From: Leucobacter triazinivorans
GTDB lineage: Bacteria; Actinomycetota; Actinomycetes; Actinomycetales; Microbacteriaceae
DNA length: 64,000 nt
Assembly (NCBI RefSeq): GCF_004208635.1
Contig: NZ_CP035806.1
Location: forward strand, 248,001 to 312,000
Direction: 5' to 3'
Below are positions 8,393 to 18,285 of this stretch, one piece after another (the stretch's first letter is position 1; each line of letters starts with the position of its first letter). A program made the translations under genes and the position numbers. Under the pieces are notes generated by a model. The model was not told the origin of the DNA and did not search any database. It saw only the letters and a program-made list of their open reading frames with translations.

Positions 8393-9422
8393 CGGAGACC
8401 GCCCCCTCTGCATGCTGCGCCGCGATCCGCCGCAGCCCGAAGACCACGAGTTCGCGCAGGTCTTCTGGGGCCAGCACCGCGACATCGGCGCCGTAGCCGA
8501 TCAGTTCGGCGGCGAGCATGTGGCGGTCGAGCACCCCGACGCGCAGCTCGACCTGCTCCTCGCCGTCGCGCCTTCCCGCTGCCCCGTCGGCCCCCGCGCC
8601 GAGCGGCGCCGAGCGAGGCGCGAGACGGGCCTCGGCCACGGAGGCCCTGCGCACGCGGAGCACGGCCTGGTGCCGCTCCGGTAGACGCAGGAGATCCTCG
8701 ACGATCCCGTCGGCGCGCCCGTGCAGCGCCGCGTCGAAGCGCGCGGTCGAGACCTGCACCGGTGTGGAGATCCGCGCGAGCAGGAACACCCGGTCGGCGT
8801 TCCGATCCAGATCGTGCGCGATGAGGTGCCACCGTCCTTCGACGCGGTGGAGTCGCAACGGGGCCACCCGGCGCGCGAGGGGCGCGTCGCGGCCCGGCAG
8901 CGTGTAGCCGAAGCTCACCACCCGGTCCTCGTCGATCGCGCGCTGCAGGGGCGCGGCCGCCGGCTCGGCCGAACCGAGGCTCGGAGCGACTCCGAGCTGC
9001 CTCACGTCGAGGCCTGCCCCGAGCGCTTCGAGTCGCATCGCCGCCCGGCGCGACTCGGCGCTCAGACTTCCCTCTCGCCACGCGAGCGCGGCGAGCCTGA
9101 GCAGCATCAGTTCACGCTCGTCGAAGCGCAGATCCGCCGGGAACGCGAACAGCTCCTTCGCGATGCGGTAGCGGGTGAGCTGATTGTTGCCCGGCTCGAG
9201 CGGCGAATCGCGCGTTTCGATCTGGATGCCGAGATCGCGCAGCTGCTCCTTGTCGCGCTCGAACTGCCGGTCGAGTGCGGCGCCCGGCCCCTCGGCGCGG
9301 TAGCGCTCGGCGTAGCCGTACACCGACGACAGCAGCTCGCGCTTCGTGAGGCCCTCGGGGCTCACGACCAGGGCGAGCACCAGACTGAAGATGCGCTGCT
9401 CGCCGGGCACTCGGCCGGCCAC
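8385..9422 (-). CDS. pafB: PafB-type WYL-domain transcriptional regulator
   Basis: A 345-residue partner of PafC. The N-terminus (VPGEQRIFSLVLALVVSPEGLTKRELL) is the typical PafB winged helix, and a WYL domain lies near residues 160-230 (VVSFGYTLPGRDAPLARRVAPLRLHRVEGRWHL, quoted here only as the centre of the domain: VSFGYTLPG). A C-terminal WCX-like region is acidic. The start is GTG at 9422, 8 bp from the end of the upstream FKBP-like gene. Gene order matches other actinobacteria except that pafA, normally just upstream, is absent here. Confidence 0.9.
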   Translation of the reverse strand: MAGRVPGEQRIFSLVLALVVSPEGLTKRELLSSVYGYAERYRAEGPGAALDRQFERDKEQLRDLGIQIETRDSPLEPGNNQLTRYRIAKELFAFPADLRFDERELMLLRLAALAWREGSLSAESRRAAMRLEALGAGLDVRQLGVAPSLGSAEPAAAPLQRAIDEDRVVSFGYTLPGRDAPLARRVAPLRLHRVEGRWHLIAHDLDRNADRVFLLARISTPVQVSTARFDAALHGRADGIVEDLLRLPERHQAVLRVRRASVAEARLAPRSAPLGAGADGAAGRRDGEEQVELRVGVLDRHMLAAELIGYGADVAVLAPEDLRELVVFGLRRIAAQHAEGAVSDA

Positions 9423-9430
9423 GGCTGCCC

Positions 9431-10360
9431 TCAGTTGACGCCGACGATGTCGACGACCACCACCTGCGCCTGCTCGCCCTGCTCGTGATCGATGATCACC
9501 ACCTGCGATCCGACGGTCTTTCCGGTGAGCTCGGCGCGGAAGGCGTGACCGGACTGCGCGATCTGCTCCTCGGTGCCGAGCGCCATGAGTCCGGATTCCC
9601 AGGTGTTCGTGCGCTCCTCGCCGTCCCAGCCCACACTGAGCACCTGCGCGATGACGTTGTCGTCGGGCGCCACCTCGTCACCGGCCCCCGCGATGCGCAC
9701 GGCGGATTGGGTGCCCGCCGGCGCCGGGCGCGGCGGCAGCACCACGCCGGGGCGGCCCTCGTCGTTCGTGACGACCGCGGGGTAGCCGGACGGAAGACCG
9801 CGCACCGGTCCGCTCGCCGCGAGCGGGCTCGTCGATACGGTGTCGATCACACCGACGATCGGAGCCGCTCCCGCGCCGCCGAGCTGCATCGCGAACTGCG
9901 CGCTCTCCTCGGGAGACAGCGCGAGTACCACCCGCTCGCCGGGCACCGTGCAGCGCACGGCCTCGCTCAGCGGGTTCGGCGCATCGGCCGAGACGAGCAG
10001 CAGCTCCGGAGACTGCGCCGCGTCGGCGAAGCCGGGGCTCTGGTAGAGCTGCTGGCCGCTGCCCGCATCGAAGAACGCCATGTTCACCCCGACGAGGGTC
10101 CCCTCATCGGCGGCCCCCGAGCGCTGCTCGGCCGACTCGACGACCGTGCGCTGCGAGACGAGGATCTCGGCGCCCACCGGGGCGGAGATCCGGGGGGCCT
10201 CGCCGAATGCGGTCGTCACCGCGACGGCATCGCTGAGCGCGCCGGGCTCGAGCTGAGGCTCGCAATCGGCGGCCATCCGCTGCGCGCTGCAGCCGGTCGC
10301 ACCGGCCAGGAGCAGCGCAACCGCTGCGGTTGCGGGAACCAGTCGACGAAGCATATGCAC
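9431..10360 (-). CDS. FKBP-like peptidyl-prolyl isomerase lipoprotein
   Basis: A 309-residue exported lipoprotein: a basic N-terminus, a hydrophobic stretch (VAALLLAGATGC region) and a lipobox ending in Cys24. The last 100 residues resemble an FKBP domain (VGWDGEERTNTWESG near residue 240, FRAELTGKTVGSQVV, then a beta-strand ending VVVDIVGVN), though active-site aromatics are poorly conserved, so isomerase activity is uncertain. The central region looks like a second, more diverged copy of such a domain. FKBP genes next to the paf genes are common in Microbacteriaceae. It sits between the HAD-TrmI gene and pafB in one operon. ATG at 10360, or 6 bases later. Confidence 0.75.
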   Translation of the reverse strand: MHMLRRLVPATAAVALLLAGATGCSAQRMAADCEPQLEPGALSDAVAVTTAFGEAPRISAPVGAEILVSQRTVVESAEQRSGAADEGTLVGVNMAFFDAGSGQQLYQSPGFADAAQSPELLLVSADAPNPLSEAVRCTVPGERVVLALSPEESAQFAMQLGGAGAAPIVGVIDTVSTSPLAASGPVRGLPSGYPAVVTNDEGRPGVVLPPRPAPAGTQSAVRIAGAGDEVAPDDNVIAQVLSVGWDGEERTNTWESGLMALGTEEQIAQSGHAFRAELTGKTVGSQVVIIDHEQGEQAQVVVVDIVGVN

Positions 10361-10387
10361 CTCTCGCAGAAGCCTGTGTGAACCTCG

Positions 10388-12226
10388 CTATCCTATCGAA
10401 TCAGTCTGGGGAGGATGCTCCTGACGCGCGGCGCCGGCCCTGTTGTCGGTGCCGTTGTCGGTGCCGTCTCCGTCGTCGCCCGCGTGGTGCTCGTCGAGGG
10501 CGCCGCGGTCTCTGGCGAAGCGCCGTGCCTCGCGCACCTTCTTGCGCAGCACCTTGTCGCTCTTGCCGCGCTCCCCGACCGCCTCCGGCGTCCAGACCCG
10601 CTCGGGCTCCGCGCCGCCCAGGTCCGGCAGCCAGCTGGCCAGATCCTCGTCGGTGAAGTCGCCCTTCGACGCGCGCCGCTTGAGTTCGGGCAGCACCGTT
10701 CCCGGGGCCAAGCGGCGAGCCGTGATGAGGAAGCCGGTGTGGGCCACCATTCGGTGGTCCGGTCGCACCGCGAGTCCCTCGACGTGCCACCCGCGCACCA
10801 TGGTCTCCGACGATTGCGGGTGGGTGAACGCCGCGCTGCGGCGGATCTCCTCGGCGGTGCGCGAGAGCTGAGTCGCGGTGGCGACGTAGCAGATCAGCAC
10901 CCCGCCGGGCGCGAGCGCCTCGGCGGCGACGTCGACGCACTCCCACGGGGCGAGCATGTCGAGCACCACGCGATCGATGGTTCCCGCCGGGCACGCGGTC
11001 GGCAGCGTCTCCTGCAGATCGCCCACCGTGACGGTCCAGTTCCGCGGCGCGCGACCGGCGAATGCCGCCACGTTTCCGCGGGCGACGTCGGCGAACTCCT
11101 CGCGCCGCTCGAACGAGAACAGCCGCCCTTCGGGTCCGATCCCGCGCAGCAGGTGCAGGGAGAGCGCGCCGGAACCGACGCCGGCCTCCACGACCCGGGC
11201 GCCCGGGAAGATGTCGGCGAGCGAGAGGATCTGCGCCGCGTCCTTCGGATAGACGATCGCGGCACCCCGCGGCATCGACATCACGAAGTCCGACAGGAGC
11301 GGGCGCAGGGCGAGGTACTCCTCGCCGGTGCTGTTCACGACCACAGACGCATCGGGCAGACCGACGATCTCGGAGTGACGGATCATGCCGCGATGGCTGT
11401 GGAACTCGCCGCCCTCCACCAGCGTGACGGTGTTGAGCCTGCCCTTCGGACCCGTGAGCTGCACCCGGTCTCCGTAGGCGAGCGGTCCGCGGGGAGCGGG
11501 CGCGCCCTCGAGCACGCCGGCGGCACCGGCAGGCTCGCGCTCCGGTCGCCGCCGCAGCAGTCCGAAGCGTGAGGCGAGGCGCTCGGCGTCGACCCCGGCG
11601 AGCGTCGGCCACAGCTCGTGCGCCGAGGCCTGCGAGAGGTCGACGAGATTGGGCACCCCGATCGCGATCGCACCCGCAGCCCGCGCCGACCCGACGCCCG
11701 GCGCCGAGTCCTCGATGGCCAGGCACTCCTCGATCGCGGCGCCGAGCAGCTCGGCACCGCGCAGATAGGGTTCGGGGTGGGGCTTCTCATGGGCCACCTC
11801 ATCGCCCGTGACGCTCGCCGCAAAGGTGCCGGCGGGAAGCATCTCGAGCACCACGTCGGCGATCTCGCGCACCGACATCGTCACGAGCGCGCTCGGGATG
11901 CCCGCTTCGGCGAGCGAGACCAGCAGCTCGAGGGCGCCCGGGCGCCACTGCGGCTCTGAGGCGCGAAGACCGGCGATCACGCCCTCCGCCCACTCCGCGA
12001 TGATCTCGTCGGTCTCGAGCGGCACGCCGAGCTCCTGGAACAGGCCGGCGGCGGCCCGCAGCCCCGAGCCGACCATGCGCTCGCTCAGCTCGGGACTCAG
12101 CTCGATCCCGTAGCGGGCGAGCATCGCGTGCTCCGCCGCGAGCCACAGCGGCTCGGAATCGATCAGGGTGCCGTCCATGTCCCACAGCACGGCGGCCGGG
12201 GCGGGAGGAGTGGGGATCGCGCTCAT
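10388..12226 (-). CDS. trmI: Fusion of HAD phosphatase and TrmI-type tRNA (adenine-58-N1) methyltransferase
   Basis: One uninterrupted frame of 612 residues. Residues 1-240 are a HAD-IA hydrolase (WDMDGTLIDSEP with nucleophile Asp, VTMSVRE, HEKPHPEPYL, EDSAPGVGSARAAG). Residues about 265-560 are a TrmI-like methyltransferase (LTGPKGRLNTVTL N-terminal domain, GARVVEAGVGSGALSLHL SAM-binding loop, DRVVLDMLAPWEC). An acidic Asp/Gly/Asn-rich tail follows. TrmI makes m1A58 in tRNA; such HAD proteins dephosphorylate small metabolites. No stop separates them; a GTG around residue 259 could allow a separate TrmI start. Usually these are two genes. It is divergent from the PAC2 gene. Confidence 0.88.
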   Translation of the reverse strand: MSAIPTPPAPAAVLWDMDGTLIDSEPLWLAAEHAMLARYGIELSPELSERMVGSGLRAAAGLFQELGVPLETDEIIAEWAEGVIAGLRASEPQWRPGALELLVSLAEAGIPSALVTMSVREIADVVLEMLPAGTFAASVTGDEVAHEKPHPEPYLRGAELLGAAIEECLAIEDSAPGVGSARAAGAIAIGVPNLVDLSQASAHELWPTLAGVDAERLASRFGLLRRRPEREPAGAAGVLEGAPAPRGPLAYGDRVQLTGPKGRLNTVTLVEGGEFHSHRGMIRHSEIVGLPDASVVVNSTGEEYLALRPLLSDFVMSMPRGAAIVYPKDAAQILSLADIFPGARVVEAGVGSGALSLHLLRGIGPEGRLFSFERREEFADVARGNVAAFAGRAPRNWTVTVGDLQETLPTACPAGTIDRVVLDMLAPWECVDVAAEALAPGGVLICYVATATQLSRTAEEIRRSAAFTHPQSSETMVRGWHVEGLAVRPDHRMVAHTGFLITARRLAPGTVLPELKRRASKGDFTDEDLASWLPDLGGAEPERVWTPEAVGERGKSDKVLRKKVREARRFARDRGALDEHHAGDDGDGTDNGTDNRAGAARQEHPPQTDSIG

Positions 12227-12358
12227 CCCAGCAAGTCTAGCGACCGCGGGCCCCGAATCCGGCGCGCCGCGGCATCCGGCGGACCCGTCCCGGCTGGCAC
12301 CCGCGCGCGCAGCCGATATCCTGGTGCAGATCCGTCCCGACTCGAGGAGCGCTGCTTC

Positions 12359-13402
12359 GTGACCGCACCCGCCGCACAGTACCCCCGCGTGCTCATCGCC
12401 GCCTTCCAGGGCTGGAGCGACGCCGGCGACGCGACGACGGAGGTGCTGCAGCACCTCGGCGAGCTCCTCGACGCCGAGGTGCTCCACGTCATCGGATCCG
12501 AGGGCTACGTGGATTTCCAGGTGCACCGCCCGCGGCTCGTGCTGGACGCATCGGGCCGGCGCACGCTCGAGTGGCCCGACACCCGGCTCTACGGAACGGT
12601 GCAGCGCCCCGGAGAGCCCCGCGTCGCCGAGACCGATCAGAGCGCCGACGCCGATCCGGCGGTCGAGACCGTGCACCGCCTGGACGGCAGCCCCGTCAGC
12701 GACCTCTTCCTGCTCGCGGGTGTGGAACCCGCGCGCGACTGGCAGAACTTCGCCGACGAGATCGTCGAGCTCGTCGACGTCTGGGCGATCGATATCGTCA
12801 TCCTGCTCGGCGCCATGTTCTCGGATGCGCCGCACTCGCGCCCGATCGTGACCACGCTCACCTCGGAGAGCCCGGAACTGCGCGCGCAGACCGGGGCGGA
12901 GCGCAGCAGCTACGAGGGCCCGGCCGGCATCTCCGCCGTCGTCGATCTCGCGCTCGCGGAGGCGGGGATCCCGCCCGTCTCCCTGTGGGCGCAGGTGCCG
13001 CACTACGTGCACAGCACCCCGTCGCCCAAGGCCACGCTCGCGCTGCTCGACAAGCTCGAAGAGCTGCTCGACGTCGTGATCCCCCGCGGCGAACTGCTGG
13101 CGCAGGCGAACGAGTGGGAGGCGAACATCAACCGCATCGCCGCCGCCGACGAGGAGATGTCGCGGTATATTCGCCGCCTCGAGGAGTCCCGGGACGAGGC
13201 GCTCGCCGCCGAGACCACCGGCGACGCGATCGCGATGGAGTTCGAGAAGTTCCTCGAGCGGGATCGGCAGAACCCCGCGGTGGCCGAGTCTCGCCCCGGG
13301 GAGGCACCGGAACGCGGGGACGAACCGGTCGTCGGGGACGACCCCTCAGACGGGGAGGAGCCCTCCGACGGGGAGACCGACCCCCTGTCGGAATCCTCCT
13401 AG
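12359..13402 (+). CDS. PAC2 family protein (proteasome-assembly-chaperone fold)
   Basis: A 347-residue PAC2-domain protein. Recognisable elements are VLIAAFQGWSDAGDATTEVL at the start, the YVDFQ strand, the substrate-like GSEGY, and PVSLWAQVPHYVHSTPSPKA in the centre. After about residue 295 the chain becomes an acidic Glu/Asp/Pro tail. GTG at 12359 follows a GAGGAG site. Bacterial PAC2 proteins have no proven function; the name comes from the eukaryotic chaperone. It is present here although the proteasome genes are missing from the neighbourhood. Its TAG stop overlaps the convergent mshC stop within a CTAG palindrome. Confidence 0.85.
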   Translation: MTAPAAQYPRVLIAAFQGWSDAGDATTEVLQHLGELLDAEVLHVIGSEGYVDFQVHRPRLVLDASGRRTLEWPDTRLYGTVQRPGEPRVAETDQSADADPAVETVHRLDGSPVSDLFLLAGVEPARDWQNFADEIVELVDVWAIDIVILLGAMFSDAPHSRPIVTTLTSESPELRAQTGAERSSYEGPAGISAVVDLALAEAGIPPVSLWAQVPHYVHSTPSPKATLALLDKLEELLDVVIPRGELLAQANEWEANINRIAAADEEMSRYIRRLEESRDEALAAETTGDAIAMEFEKFLERDRQNPAVAESRPGEAPERGDEPVVGDDPSDGEEPSDGETDPLSESS

Positions 13403-14658
13403 ACCTCGACGCCCAGCAGCGCCAGCACGGCCGATTCGACGAGCTCGGGGTCGTCGACCCCGCGATCGAGCGCCGCGTCGAGGATCGCGAGCATGACCGG
13501 CGTGTCGAGATCGTTGGCGAGCGCGGCGCGCAGCTGCTGCACCACCGCGTGCGCCGATGCCGGATCCTGCCCAGCACGACGCACGCCGGTGCGCCAGGCG
13601 TCGAGGCGACGCGTGGCGATGTCGAGATCCGCGTCGTGCCACTCCCACTCGGAGCGGTAGTGGTGGGCGAGCAGCCCGAGTCGGATGGCCGAGGGATCGG
13701 CCGCCGGAACGCTGTGCGTGCCGTTCAGCAGCTTCGACACGAACACCAGGTTGCCGCGAGACTTCGACATCTTGTGGCCTTCGTACGACACCAGGCCCGC
13801 GTGGCAGTACGCATGGGCGAGCGGGGTGCCCGAGATCGCCGTCGCGTGGGCCGCGGTGTACTCGTGGTGCGGGAAGACGAGGTCGGATCCACCGCCCTGC
13901 ACGGTGAACGCCCCGCCCAGCGCACGGGTCGCGATGACCGAGCACTCGATGTGCCACCCCGGGCGCCCCGCGCCGACGACCGATTCCCAGGTGGGCTCGC
14001 CCGGGCGCGCCGCGCGCCACAGCAGCGGGTCGAGCGGGTTGCGCTTCCCCGGGCGCTCGGGGTCTCCGCCGCGCTCGGCGCTCAGCCGCAGCATGAGTGC
14101 GCGGTCGTAGGGCGCCACGTCTCCGAGACGCCACTGCGATGCACGCTCGGCGGCGTCGGTATCGAAGTAGACGTCCTCGCCCTCGACGCCCTCCGTCGGC
14201 ACGGAATACGCCAGACCCAGCTCCATCAGCTCGCGCACGGCCGCCGCGATCTCGTCGATCTGCTCCGTCACCGCGACGTAGTGCTCGGGCGGGATCATGC
14301 CCATGCGGTGCATGTCCGAGCGAAAGAGGCCGATCTGCTCGTCGGCGAGATCGCGCCAGTCGACTCCGGTGGCCGCTGCGCGCTCGAGCAGCGGGTCGTC
14401 GATGTCGGTGATGTTCTGCGCGTACACGGTCTCGATCCCGGCGTCGCGCCAGGCGCGCTGCATCAGGTCGAAGGTCAGATAGGTGAACGCGTGGCCCAGG
14501 TGCGTGGCGTCGTAGGGCGTGATGCCACAGACGTAGAGCAGAGCCCGACCCTCGGCGATCGCGGGGTACTCGAGGCGCCCGCTCGCGGTGTTGAACAGCT
14601 TGGGGACGATCCCCTCGCCCGGGAGGCGGGGAACGTTCGGCGGGGTCCAGGTTCTCAC
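13399..14658 (-). CDS. mshC: Cysteine:glucosaminyl-inositol ligase MshC (mycothiol synthesis)
   Basis: A 419-residue homologue of cysteinyl-tRNA synthetase that joins cysteine to GlcN-inositol in mycothiol synthesis. Key features: [21 protein letters not shown] (zinc-ligand Cys and a HIGH-like THLGH), a second zinc site around HIECS and HHEYTAAHA, and the KMSKS loop written [10 protein letters not shown]. The tRNA-binding C-terminal domain is short, as expected for MshC and not CysS. GTG start overlaps the uppP stop (GTGA). A mycothiol-dependent oxidoreductase is encoded at 20.4-21.0 kb, so the pathway is likely active. Confidence 0.93.
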   Translation of the reverse strand: MRTWTPPNVPRLPGEGIVPKLFNTASGRLEYPAIAEGRALLYVCGITPYDATHLGHAFTYLTFDLMQRAWRDAGIETVYAQNITDIDDPLLERAAATGVDWRDLADEQIGLFRSDMHRMGMIPPEHYVAVTEQIDEIAAAVRELMELGLAYSVPTEGVEGEDVYFDTDAAERASQWRLGDVAPYDRALMLRLSAERGGDPERPGKRNPLDPLLWRAARPGEPTWESVVGAGRPGWHIECSVIATRALGGAFTVQGGGSDLVFPHHEYTAAHATAISGTPLAHAYCHAGLVSYEGHKMSKSRGNLVFVSKLLNGTHSVPAADPSAIRLGLLAHHYRSEWEWHDADLDIATRRLDAWRTGVRRAGQDPASAHAVVQQLRAALANDLDTPVMLAILDAALDRGVDDPELVESAVLALLGVEV

Positions 14659-15542
14659 AGGCCGCCTCCGTTCGTCGCTGCGACCGCGACGGCGCCGTCG
14701 GCCGCCGCCATTCCGCTCTCGGCGCTGAGCACGCCCGTGCCGAGCAGCACCATGATGACGATGCCGAGAAGCACCCGATAGACCACGAAGGGCATGAAGC
14801 TGCGCTTCGAGATGTAGCTCATGAAGAACTTGATCACGAAGATGGCGACGACGAAGGCGATCGCCGACGCGAGGATCGTCAGAGACATGGGCGCTCCGCC
14901 GCTCGGCTCGCGCACCTCCTTGATCAGCTGGTAGAAGCCAGAACCGAGCACCGCGGGGATCGCGAGCAGGAACGAGTAGCGGGCGGCCGCCTCGCGGGTG
15001 TACCCCATCAGCAGGCCGGCGGTGATCGTGCCTCCCGAGCGAGAGACGCCGGGGATCAGCGCGAGAGCCTGGGCGAAGCCGTAGGCGAGGCCGTGCTTCC
15101 AGGTGAGCCGCTCGAGCGGACGGGTCTTCCGGCCGACCCGGTCGGCGACGCCGAGCAGCAGGCCGAAGACGATGAGCGTGGTCGCGACGAACCAGAGCGA
15201 GCGGAGCGTGGTCTCGATCTGATCCTGGAAGAGCAGGCCGAGCACCACGATCGGCAGCGTGCCGAGGATGATCCACCACCCCATGAGGGCGTTCGGATCG
15301 GTGCGCGGGATCCGGCCCGAGAGCGAGCGCGCCCAGGCGCCGATGATGCGCACGATGTCTCGCCAGAAGAACACGATCACCGCGGCCTCCGTGCCGATCT
15401 GCGTGATCGCGGTGAACGCGGCGCCGGCGTCGCCGATGCCGAGCAGCTCGGAGGCGATGCGCAGGTGGGCGCTCGACGAGATCGGGAGGAACTCGGTGAG
15501 CCCCTGGATGATGCCGAGGAGGATCGCCTCGAAGATTCCCAT
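14655..15542 (-). CDS. uppP: Undecaprenyl-diphosphatase UppP/BacA
   Basis: A 295-residue integral membrane phosphatase that recycles undecaprenyl diphosphate for peptidoglycan synthesis and can give bacitracin resistance. Diagnostic motifs are [14 protein letters not shown] near residue 15 and PGVSRSGGT near residue 165, with about eight hydrophobic helices. Length is close to the family norm (270-300). Start ATG at 15542 is preceded by AGGAAA in the right place. Coupled to mshC downstream. Confidence 0.95.
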   Translation of the reverse strand: MGIFEAILLGIIQGLTEFLPISSSAHLRIASELLGIGDAGAAFTAITQIGTEAAVIVFFWRDIVRIIGAWARSLSGRIPRTDPNALMGWWIILGTLPIVVLGLLFQDQIETTLRSLWFVATTLIVFGLLLGVADRVGRKTRPLERLTWKHGLAYGFAQALALIPGVSRSGGTITAGLLMGYTREAAARYSFLLAIPAVLGSGFYQLIKEVREPSGGAPMSLTILASAIAFVVAIFVIKFFMSYISKRSFMPFVVYRVLLGIVIMVLLGTGVLSAESGMAAADGAVAVAATNGGGL

Positions 15543-15615
15543 CGTTTCCTTTCGTGGCGGCAGCCGCGCACCGCGTCTGATTCGGGCCGCCGTCCAGGAT
15601 AGCCCAGCGCGGAGC

Positions 15616-16953
15616 TCAGTACGTGCGCAGCAGGTCCACGAGCACCCGGTGGCCGAAGTCGAGCGCGTCGAGCGGCACCCGCTCGTCGACGCCGTGGAAC
15701 ATGCCGGGGAAGTCCAGGTCGGCCGGAAGCCGCAGCGGAACGAAGCCGTAGCCCGTGATCCCGAGCAGCGAGAGCGCCTTGTTGTCCGTGCCCCCGGAGA
15801 GCAGATAGGGCAGCACTCGCGCCTCCGGATCCGCGCGCCGCAGGCTCGCCGTCATGGCCTCGACGAGCTCTCCGCCGAACGGCACCTCGAGCCCGATGTC
15901 CGAGTGCACGGTCTCGATCTCGATGTCGGGGCCGACGATCCGCTGCACCTCCGCGAGCACGTCCCCCTGCTCGGCGGGAAGCGACCGCACGTCGACGAGG
16001 GCCTCGGCCGTGTCGGGGATCACGTTGTGCTTGTAGCCCGCGGCGAGCACGGTGGGATTGCTGGTGTTGCGCAGGCTGGCCTGGATGAATCCCCCGCCCG
16101 CGCCGAGGCGCAGCACGAGCTCGTCGGCGGAGACCTCGCTGGGGTTCTCGCCGAGGATCCCCGCGACCTCGTCGAGCAGCTCGCGCGTCGTGTCGCACAG
16201 CACGAGGGGCCACTCGTGGCGGCCGAGCGCGGCGATCGCCTCGGCGAGGCGGGTGACGGCGTTGTCGTGCCAGACCCGGGACCCGTGCGCGGCGGTGCCG
16301 CGGGCCCGCAGGCGGATCCAGTCCAGCGCCTTCTCGCCGGTCTGGATCAGGTACGCCCGGGTGCCCGCCACATCGATCGAATAGCCGCCCACCTCGCTGA
16401 TCGCGGTCTCGGCTCCGGCGAACAGCTCCGGGTGGTTCGCCACGAGATGATGGGCTCCGTAGACGCCGCCGTTCTCCTCGTCGGCGAAGAACGCGAGCAC
16501 GATCTCACGACGCGGCAGTTCGCCGGCGCGCAGCAACTCGGCCACGGCCGTGAGCATCATCGCGTCCATGTCCTTCATGTCGACCGCGCCGCGCCCCCAG
16601 AGCATGCCATCGCGGATCTCACCGGCGAAGGGATCCACGCTCCAGTTCGCCGGGTCGGCGGGCACCACGTCGAGATGACCGTGCAGCACGAGCGCCGGCA
16701 GCGCCGGGTCGGCGCCGGGGACGCGCGCGATCACACTCGCCCGGCCGGGAGCAGCCTCGAAGATCCGCGGGTCGAGCCCGAGCGCCCGCAAGTAGTCGGC
16801 CACGTACTCCGCAGCCGGGAGCTCGGGCTCGGCGTCGCCCCCGCCCCGATTGCTCGTATCGATGCGGATGAGGTCGCGCGCCACCCGCGCGGTCTCGGAG
16901 AGCGGCGTGTCGATCGGTTCCGGGCGCGCTCGCCCTGCGGGTTCGATGCTCAT
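15616..16953 (-). CDS. M20-family metallopeptidase (dipeptidase/deacylase type)
   Basis: A 445-residue zinc-dependent hydrolase. Metal ligands and catalytic residues appear in order: [11 protein letters not shown] (His, Asp), [10 protein letters not shown] (bridging Asp), [17 protein letters not shown] (catalytic Glu pair), and [11 protein letters not shown] plus [13 protein letters not shown] (C-terminal His). The lid/dimerisation domain lies between. Members cleave N-acyl amino acids or dipeptides; substrate is not evident. It starts at ATG 16953, divergent from the DMT transporter gene with a 117-bp gap. A clear M. tuberculosis counterpart also lies near mshC/uppP. Confidence 0.88.
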   Translation of the reverse strand: MSIEPAGRARPEPIDTPLSETARVARDLIRIDTSNRGGGDAEPELPAAEYVADYLRALGLDPRIFEAAPGRASVIARVPGADPALPALVLHGHLDVVPADPANWSVDPFAGEIRDGMLWGRGAVDMKDMDAMMLTAVAELLRAGELPRREIVLAFFADEENGGVYGAHHLVANHPELFAGAETAISEVGGYSIDVAGTRAYLIQTGEKALDWIRLRARGTAAHGSRVWHDNAVTRLAEAIAALGRHEWPLVLCDTTRELLDEVAGILGENPSEVSADELVLRLGAGGGFIQASLRNTSNPTVLAAGYKHNVIPDTAEALVDVRSLPAEQGDVLAEVQRIVGPDIEIETVHSDIGLEVPFGGELVEAMTASLRRADPEARVLPYLLSGGTDNKALSLLGITGYGFVPLRLPADLDFPGMFHGVDERVPLDALDFGHRVLVDLLRTY

Positions 16954-17070
16954 GCCCCCCAGCGTAGCCGGATCGGGAGGCTCGCCGGCCTCGGGCGGCG
17001 CCGAAACGCGGTACCCTCGCAGCAGGCGCCGCCGCACACGCGGCGGGACGAGCATGCGGAGGTGACCACG

Positions 17071-18063
17071 GTGAGTGCCGCGCGCCTGCCCGTCGCCGGG
17101 TTTCTCCTCGCGCTCGGCTCGGCGGCGAGCTTCGCGCTCTCGGGCGTCTTCGCGAGCGCGCTCATCGGGGCGGGCTGGAGCGCAGGGGCCGCGGCCACGG
17201 CCCGCATCGTCGTCGCGACGCTCGTGCTGGCGGCCCCCACCGCGATCGCCCTGCGCGGACGCTGGGATCTCGTGCGCCGCGCCTGGCGGTCGATCCTGCT
17301 CTTCGGCCTCCTCGCCGTCGCCGGGTGCCAGCTGGCGTTCTTCCTCGCCGTGGAGTTCATCCCGCCGAGCCTGGCCCTGCTCATCGAGTTCATGGGACCG
17401 GTGCTGCTGATGCTCTGGATGTGGCTGCGCACGAGGATCGCCCCGACGCGGGTGACGCTGCTCGGCGCCGCAATCGCCGTCGTCGGCCTCGTCGCGGTCT
17501 CCGGGGTGGGGCTCGGGGCCGCGCTCCACCCCCTCGGCATTGCGTTCGCGCTCATCGCGGCGATCGGCAATGCCGCCTACTACGCCGCGGGAGCCGCGAG
17601 CGACCACGGAATCCCGCCCCTGCCCTTCGTGGGTCTCGGGCTGGCCGTCGCGGCGGTCGCGCTCGTCATCGCGAGCGCCGTCGGGCTGCTCCCGTTCACG
17701 GCGACCGCGGTCGCACCGGTGATCGCCGATGCCGAGCTCTCGCCGATCGCCGTCGTCGCGGGCATGGCGCTCATCTCGACGGTGCTGGCCTACGTGCTGG
17801 GGGTGTCGGCGTCCCGCCGCCTCGGAGCCACCGTCGCCAGCTTCACGGGCTACTCCGAGCCGCTGTTCGGCATCCTGTGGACGATCCTGCTGCTCGCGCT
17901 CGTGCCGTCGGGATCGCAGTGGATCGGCGCGGCGCTGATCGTGGCCGGGGTCGTCACGGTGCGCATCGGCGAGCTGCGGGGCGCTCGGACGCGGCTGCGT
18001 GGCGCCCCGGGGGTCCGCGAGACCAGCAGGAGCGGCGAAACCGAGCCGAACCTCTCGGACTGA
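17071..18063 (+). CDS. EamA/DMT-superfamily transporter
   Basis: A 330-residue membrane protein with ten hydrophobic segments in two EamA repeats, the layout of RhtA/YddG-like amino acid or metabolite exporters. The GTG at 17071 is preferred over the GTG nine bases upstream because GGAGG lies 8 bases before it. The C-terminus is a charged tail. The substrate is unknown. It is divergent from the M20 peptidase gene. Confidence 0.85.
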   Translation: MSAARLPVAGFLLALGSAASFALSGVFASALIGAGWSAGAAATARIVVATLVLAAPTAIALRGRWDLVRRAWRSILLFGLLAVAGCQLAFFLAVEFIPPSLALLIEFMGPVLLMLWMWLRTRIAPTRVTLLGAAIAVVGLVAVSGVGLGAALHPLGIAFALIAAIGNAAYYAAGAASDHGIPPLPFVGLGLAVAAVALVIASAVGLLPFTATAVAPVIADAELSPIAVVAGMALISTVLAYVLGVSASRRLGATVASFTGYSEPLFGILWTILLLALVPSGSQWIGAALIVAGVVTVRIGELRGARTRLRGAPGVRETSRSGETEPNLSD

Positions 18064-18082
18064 GCCGTTCGACGGCGATATT

Positions 18083-18109
18083 CCGCGCCGGTTCGACGTA
18101 TCGGCGCGG
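18083..18109. terminator. Hairpin between convergent genes
   Basis: CCGCGCCG (18083-18090) and CGGCGCGG (18102-18109) pair perfectly over 8 bp with an 11-base loop, followed by TTTC on the plus strand. It lies 20 bp after the DMT stop and before the convergent small-membrane-protein stop, so it may terminate both. Confidence 0.55.
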
Positions 18110-18129
18110 TTTCGAAGAATGTCGAGGGC

Positions 18130-18285
18130 TCAGTCGAACATGAACGTCGACGCGCACGTGCCGAACGCGATCACGAACGCCGCGAAGAGCACGAGCGTCA
18201 CCCACGCCTTCGGCGGCACGTCCTGCGGCGACTCGTCGACGTCGCCCGCGGCGCGGTCGTCCCGGAGCCCGTCGGGCCGGGTCAC
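18130..18285 (-). CDS. Small single-pass membrane protein
   Basis: A 51-residue protein: a charged N-terminal half (VTRPDGLRDDRAAGD) and one C-terminal transmembrane helix (VTLVLFAAFVIAFGTCASTF). The GTG start overlaps the stop of the upstream gene (GTGA), so the two are probably translated together. No known family recognised. High codon regularity and the coupling support a real gene. Confidence 0.6.
   Translation of the reverse strand: MTRPDGLRDDRAAGDVDESPQDVPPKAWVTLVLFAAFVIAFGTCASTFMFD

Noticed and set aside
12359..13402. Proof of a proteasome because of the PAC2 name
   Set aside because: Bacterial PAC2 proteins are not shown to assemble proteasomes, and no prcBA genes are nearby.
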